The position numbers and the translations under genes were made by a program. Positions 5,892 to 7,577 of a stretch of DNA of 7,577 nucleotides are shown here, one piece after another. The stretch's first letter is position 1; each line of letters begins with the position of its first letter. Source of the stretch: B21-G16 sp003644825 [NCBI: Candidatus Zhuqueibacterota bacterium] (lineage in GTDB: Bacteria; SM23-31; B21-G16); assembly GCA_003644825.1 (NCBI GenBank), contig QNDJ01000062.1, positions 1 through 7,577 on the forward strand, written 5' to 3'. The notes beneath the pieces are model-generated. The model saw only the letters and a program-made list of their open reading frames with translations. It was not told the origin of the DNA and ran no database searches.

Positions 5892-7468
5892 AAGAAAAAT
5901 GGAAGGGCTGGCATCTTCATCATCTGGCAAGAAGAGCCCGAGTTTTTGGAATAGAAGAAAGATTTATAGATGCCTTAGAAAAAGCTGGCTGGTATCTTAC
6001 TAAAGGTAAAGATATTCCTGCCGCACTTTATCCAGCTTTAGAAGAATCACTTAAAAGCCTTGCACTAATTAAAGATTTTGAGAAAACCTGTGATGACAGA
6101 AGTTGCTCTGTATGTAGGAGATTAAAGAATAATTATATTGTGTCCACTGCTTCTGTGAAACCTTATGAACTATCTATTGAGCTTTATAGATGGCAAAAAG
6201 AGGCAAAAAAAGCCTGGTGGAATAATAATGGAAGGGGAATTGTAAAAGTGGTTACAGGTGCAGGTAAAACAGTATTTGCCTTATCTTTAATTTCAGACCT
6301 TTACAGGTCTGTTGCTTATAGAGAAGGTGGTATTAAAACCATCATTATAGTACCCACTTCTGCTCTTCTTGACCAGTGGCTCATAAGTTTAATGGATAAA
6401 TTAAATATCCCAAGAAGAAAAATAGCTGTGTTTTATGGCAAAGAAAAAGAATTTATTTATGAAAAGGTATTTATACTTTATATTGTGAACACAGCAATAA
6501 AGTATATTGAGGAACACGCTCAAAATTATTTTAAAAATGATGATACTTTTTTAATAGCAGATGAATGCCATCGTTATGGGAGCAAAGAAAATTCGAAAAT
6601 CTTCAGAGTACAATTTTCTTATACTCTTGGTCTTTCTGCAACACCAAAAAGATTTAGTGATTTCGGTTTTGAGGAGAAAATTGAACCTGCCCTTGGTAAG
6701 ATTATTTTTTCTTACTCATATAAAGATGCATTAAGTGATGGAATTATTCCACCATATAAGTTGATTAGAACGAAGGTAAACTTAAGAGAAGAAGAATATT
6801 ATCAATATGAGGAATATACAGAAAAAATAAGTAAGGTAAGCAGAATTTTATTTTCAAGATACCCTGAGCTGGAGATGATAAAGCAATCCACATTCTTTAA
6901 GAAATTAGGTTCTTTATATGATAAAACAGAGGATGACATAATTGCAAGATATACATCTCTGTTGAACGCCCGAAAAGGAATAATTCATGCTTCAAAATCC
7001 AAGCTTGAAGCTTTGAAATGGCTTATATCTAATGAAAATCTAAAAAATGAGAAAGTATTAATCTTTCATGAGAGAATTGAAATAGCAGAAAAGATTTTTG
7101 AATATCTGGAGAAAAAGGGGTTAAAAGTTGGAATTTATCATACACATTTATCTTTTAACAAAAGGCTTAAAAATATTTCTAACTACAGAGATGGCTGTAT
7201 TAATGTTCTTATTTCATGTAGAGCCCTCGATGAAGGTTTTGATGTACCAGAGTCAAACATCGGTATTATAGTTGCCGGAACAAGCAGCGTAAGGCAGTGG
7301 ATTCAGAGAATGGGAAGAATTTTAAGAAGAATGCCGGGTAAAAAGTTTTCAAAAATTTATGTAGTATTTGTGGACCTTGTGGAAAAAGATGTATTTAAAG
7401 AAAAAGAACTTGCTGAATTTGAAAGAGAAGCTTATAGTGTTGAGTCTATAAACTTAACTTTTAAATAA
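5888..7468 (+). CDS. XPB/Rad25-like superfamily 2 DNA helicase/translocase (DECH box)
   Basis: The 526-residue protein has a full set of SF2 motifs: a Q-like element LYRWQKEA (99-106), Walker A TGAGKT (123-128), motif Ia IIVPTSALLDQW (153-164), Walker B ADECH (224-228), SAT motif LSATPKR (249-255), motif V ISCRALDEGFDVP (442-454) and motif VI QWIQRMGRILRR (470-481). The second RecA domain starts near EKVLIFHER (388-396). This order and the DECH box point to the XPB/UvsW-like group of ATP-dependent duplex translocases. The first ~95 residues form an unassigned N-terminal domain with WHLHHLARRAR (8-18) and a cysteine cluster C68, C73, C76. A helical stretch at ~300-375 separates the two motor domains. 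No nuclease domain is fused. In this operon it probably acts as the motor that tracks along or remodels invading DNA, as helicases do in BREX- and DISARM-like systems. ATG 5888 overlaps the preceding stop (ATGA) and has no ribosome-binding site, so it is likely coupled. Confidence 0.87.
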   Translation: MKEKWKGWHLHHLARRARVFGIEERFIDALEKAGWYLTKGKDIPAALYPALEESLKSLALIKDFEKTCDDRSCSVCRRLKNNYIVSTASVKPYELSIELYRWQKEAKKAWWNNNGRGIVKVVTGAGKTVFALSLISDLYRSVAYREGGIKTIIIVPTSALLDQWLISLMDKLNIPRRKIAVFYGKEKEFIYEKVFILYIVNTAIKYIEEHAQNYFKNDDTFLIADECHRYGSKENSKIFRVQFSYTLGLSATPKRFSDFGFEEKIEPALGKIIFSYSYKDALSDGIIPPYKLIRTKVNLREEEYYQYEEYTEKISKVSRILFSRYPELEMIKQSTFFKKLGSLYDKTEDDIIARYTSLLNARKGIIHASKSKLEALKWLISNENLKNEKVLIFHERIEIAEKIFEYLEKKGLKVGIYHTHLSFNKRLKNISNYRDGCINVLISCRALDEGFDVPESNIGIIVAGTSSVRQWIQRMGRILRRMPGKKFSKIYVVFVDLVEKDVFKEKELAEFEREAYSVESINLTFK

Positions 7469-7471
7469 GAA

Positions 7472-7531
7472 TTAAGGTAAATTAAATACCATACTTAAGT
7501 TTTTATGTATAATATATTAATTTATCCTTAA
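7472..7531 (+). terminator. Imperfect AT-rich inverted repeat after the last gene, possible terminator or mRNA 3' hairpin
   Basis: Bases 7472-7485 (TTAAGGTAAATTAA) are the reverse complement of 7517-7531 (TTAATTTATCCTTAA) apart from one bulged base, leaving a 31-base loop. The stem begins 4 bases after the helicase stop. It contains only two G-C pairs and is not followed by a clean T run, so it is not a classic intrinsic terminator on either strand. The position suggests an operon-end structure; chance pairing in AT-rich DNA is possible. The rest of 7469-7577 shows no gene. Confidence 0.25.
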
Positions 7532-7577
7532 CAATATGGTCAATAATAACACAAATAAAAAATAGATATTATATTCC

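Noticed and set aside
7501-7513. TATAAT at 7508-7513 as a promoter for a downstream gene
   Set aside because: There is no matching -35 at a suitable distance and the TG lacks the spacer base of an extended -10; such strings are common in AT-rich DNA, and no gene start follows within the window.
7517-7560. Leftward promoter (TTGACC on the reverse strand with a TAATAT about 18 bases on)
   Set aside because: It would only drive antisense transcription into the helicase gene, where no - strand gene is present.
1-7577. CRISPR arrays, tRNA or rRNA genes, transposase genes or attachment-site repeats
   Set aside because: I looked for regularly spaced repeats, cloverleaf-like segments and transposase motifs and found none; coding sequence covers nearly the whole window.

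Overview
The window is AT-rich (about one third G+C by eye). It carries one tightly packed operon, all on the + strand, running almost edge to edge. Shine-Dalgarno-like sequences, ATGA/TAATG junctions and Lys/Glu/Ile-rich proteins fit a low-GC bacterium, possibly a thermophile; an archaeon is not excluded and no gene here fixes the taxon. Every recognisable gene belongs to families that recur in prokaryotic anti-phage defence loci, so this is best read as part of a defence island.

Layout: (1) 1-102, the last 33 codons of an unidentified gene. (2) 89-994, a compact PglZ-domain protein (alkaline phosphatase superfamily). (3) 994-2216, an HD-superfamily phosphohydrolase of the SAMHD1/dGTPase-like COG1078 type. 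It is split into two frames by a frame change at a run of eight A (1389-1396), which forms an exact A_AAA_AAA slippery heptamer. (4) 2219-2728, a YwgA-like small protein. (5) 2725-5496, a 923-residue DUF1156-type adenine DNA methyltransferase with a large multi-CxxC zinc-ribbon insert. (6) 5499-5891, a 130-residue protein I do not recognise. (7) 5888-7468, an XPB/Rad25-like superfamily 2 helicase with a DECH box. (8) 7469-7577, AT-rich DNA with no gene and an imperfect inverted repeat that may mark the operon end.

Neighbouring genes overlap by 1 to 14 bases or are 2 bases apart, so they are almost certainly co-transcribed and several are probably translationally coupled. PglZ + DNA methyltransferase + helicase is the core logic of BREX- and DISARM-like systems: a host-modifying methylase, an ATP-driven motor, and a PglZ protein required for modification or defence. 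The details differ from the BREX types I know: the methylase is DUF1156 rather than PglX, PglZ is only 301 residues, the helicase is XPB-like, and an HD-phosphohydrolase/YwgA pair sits in the middle. No recognisable nuclease or large BrxC/DUF499-type ATPase is complete in the window; the cut-off upstream gene is a candidate for the latter by context only. My working hypothesis is a BREX/DISARM-like variant that combines DNA modification with a possible dNTP-hydrolase arm whose expression passes through a frameshift site.
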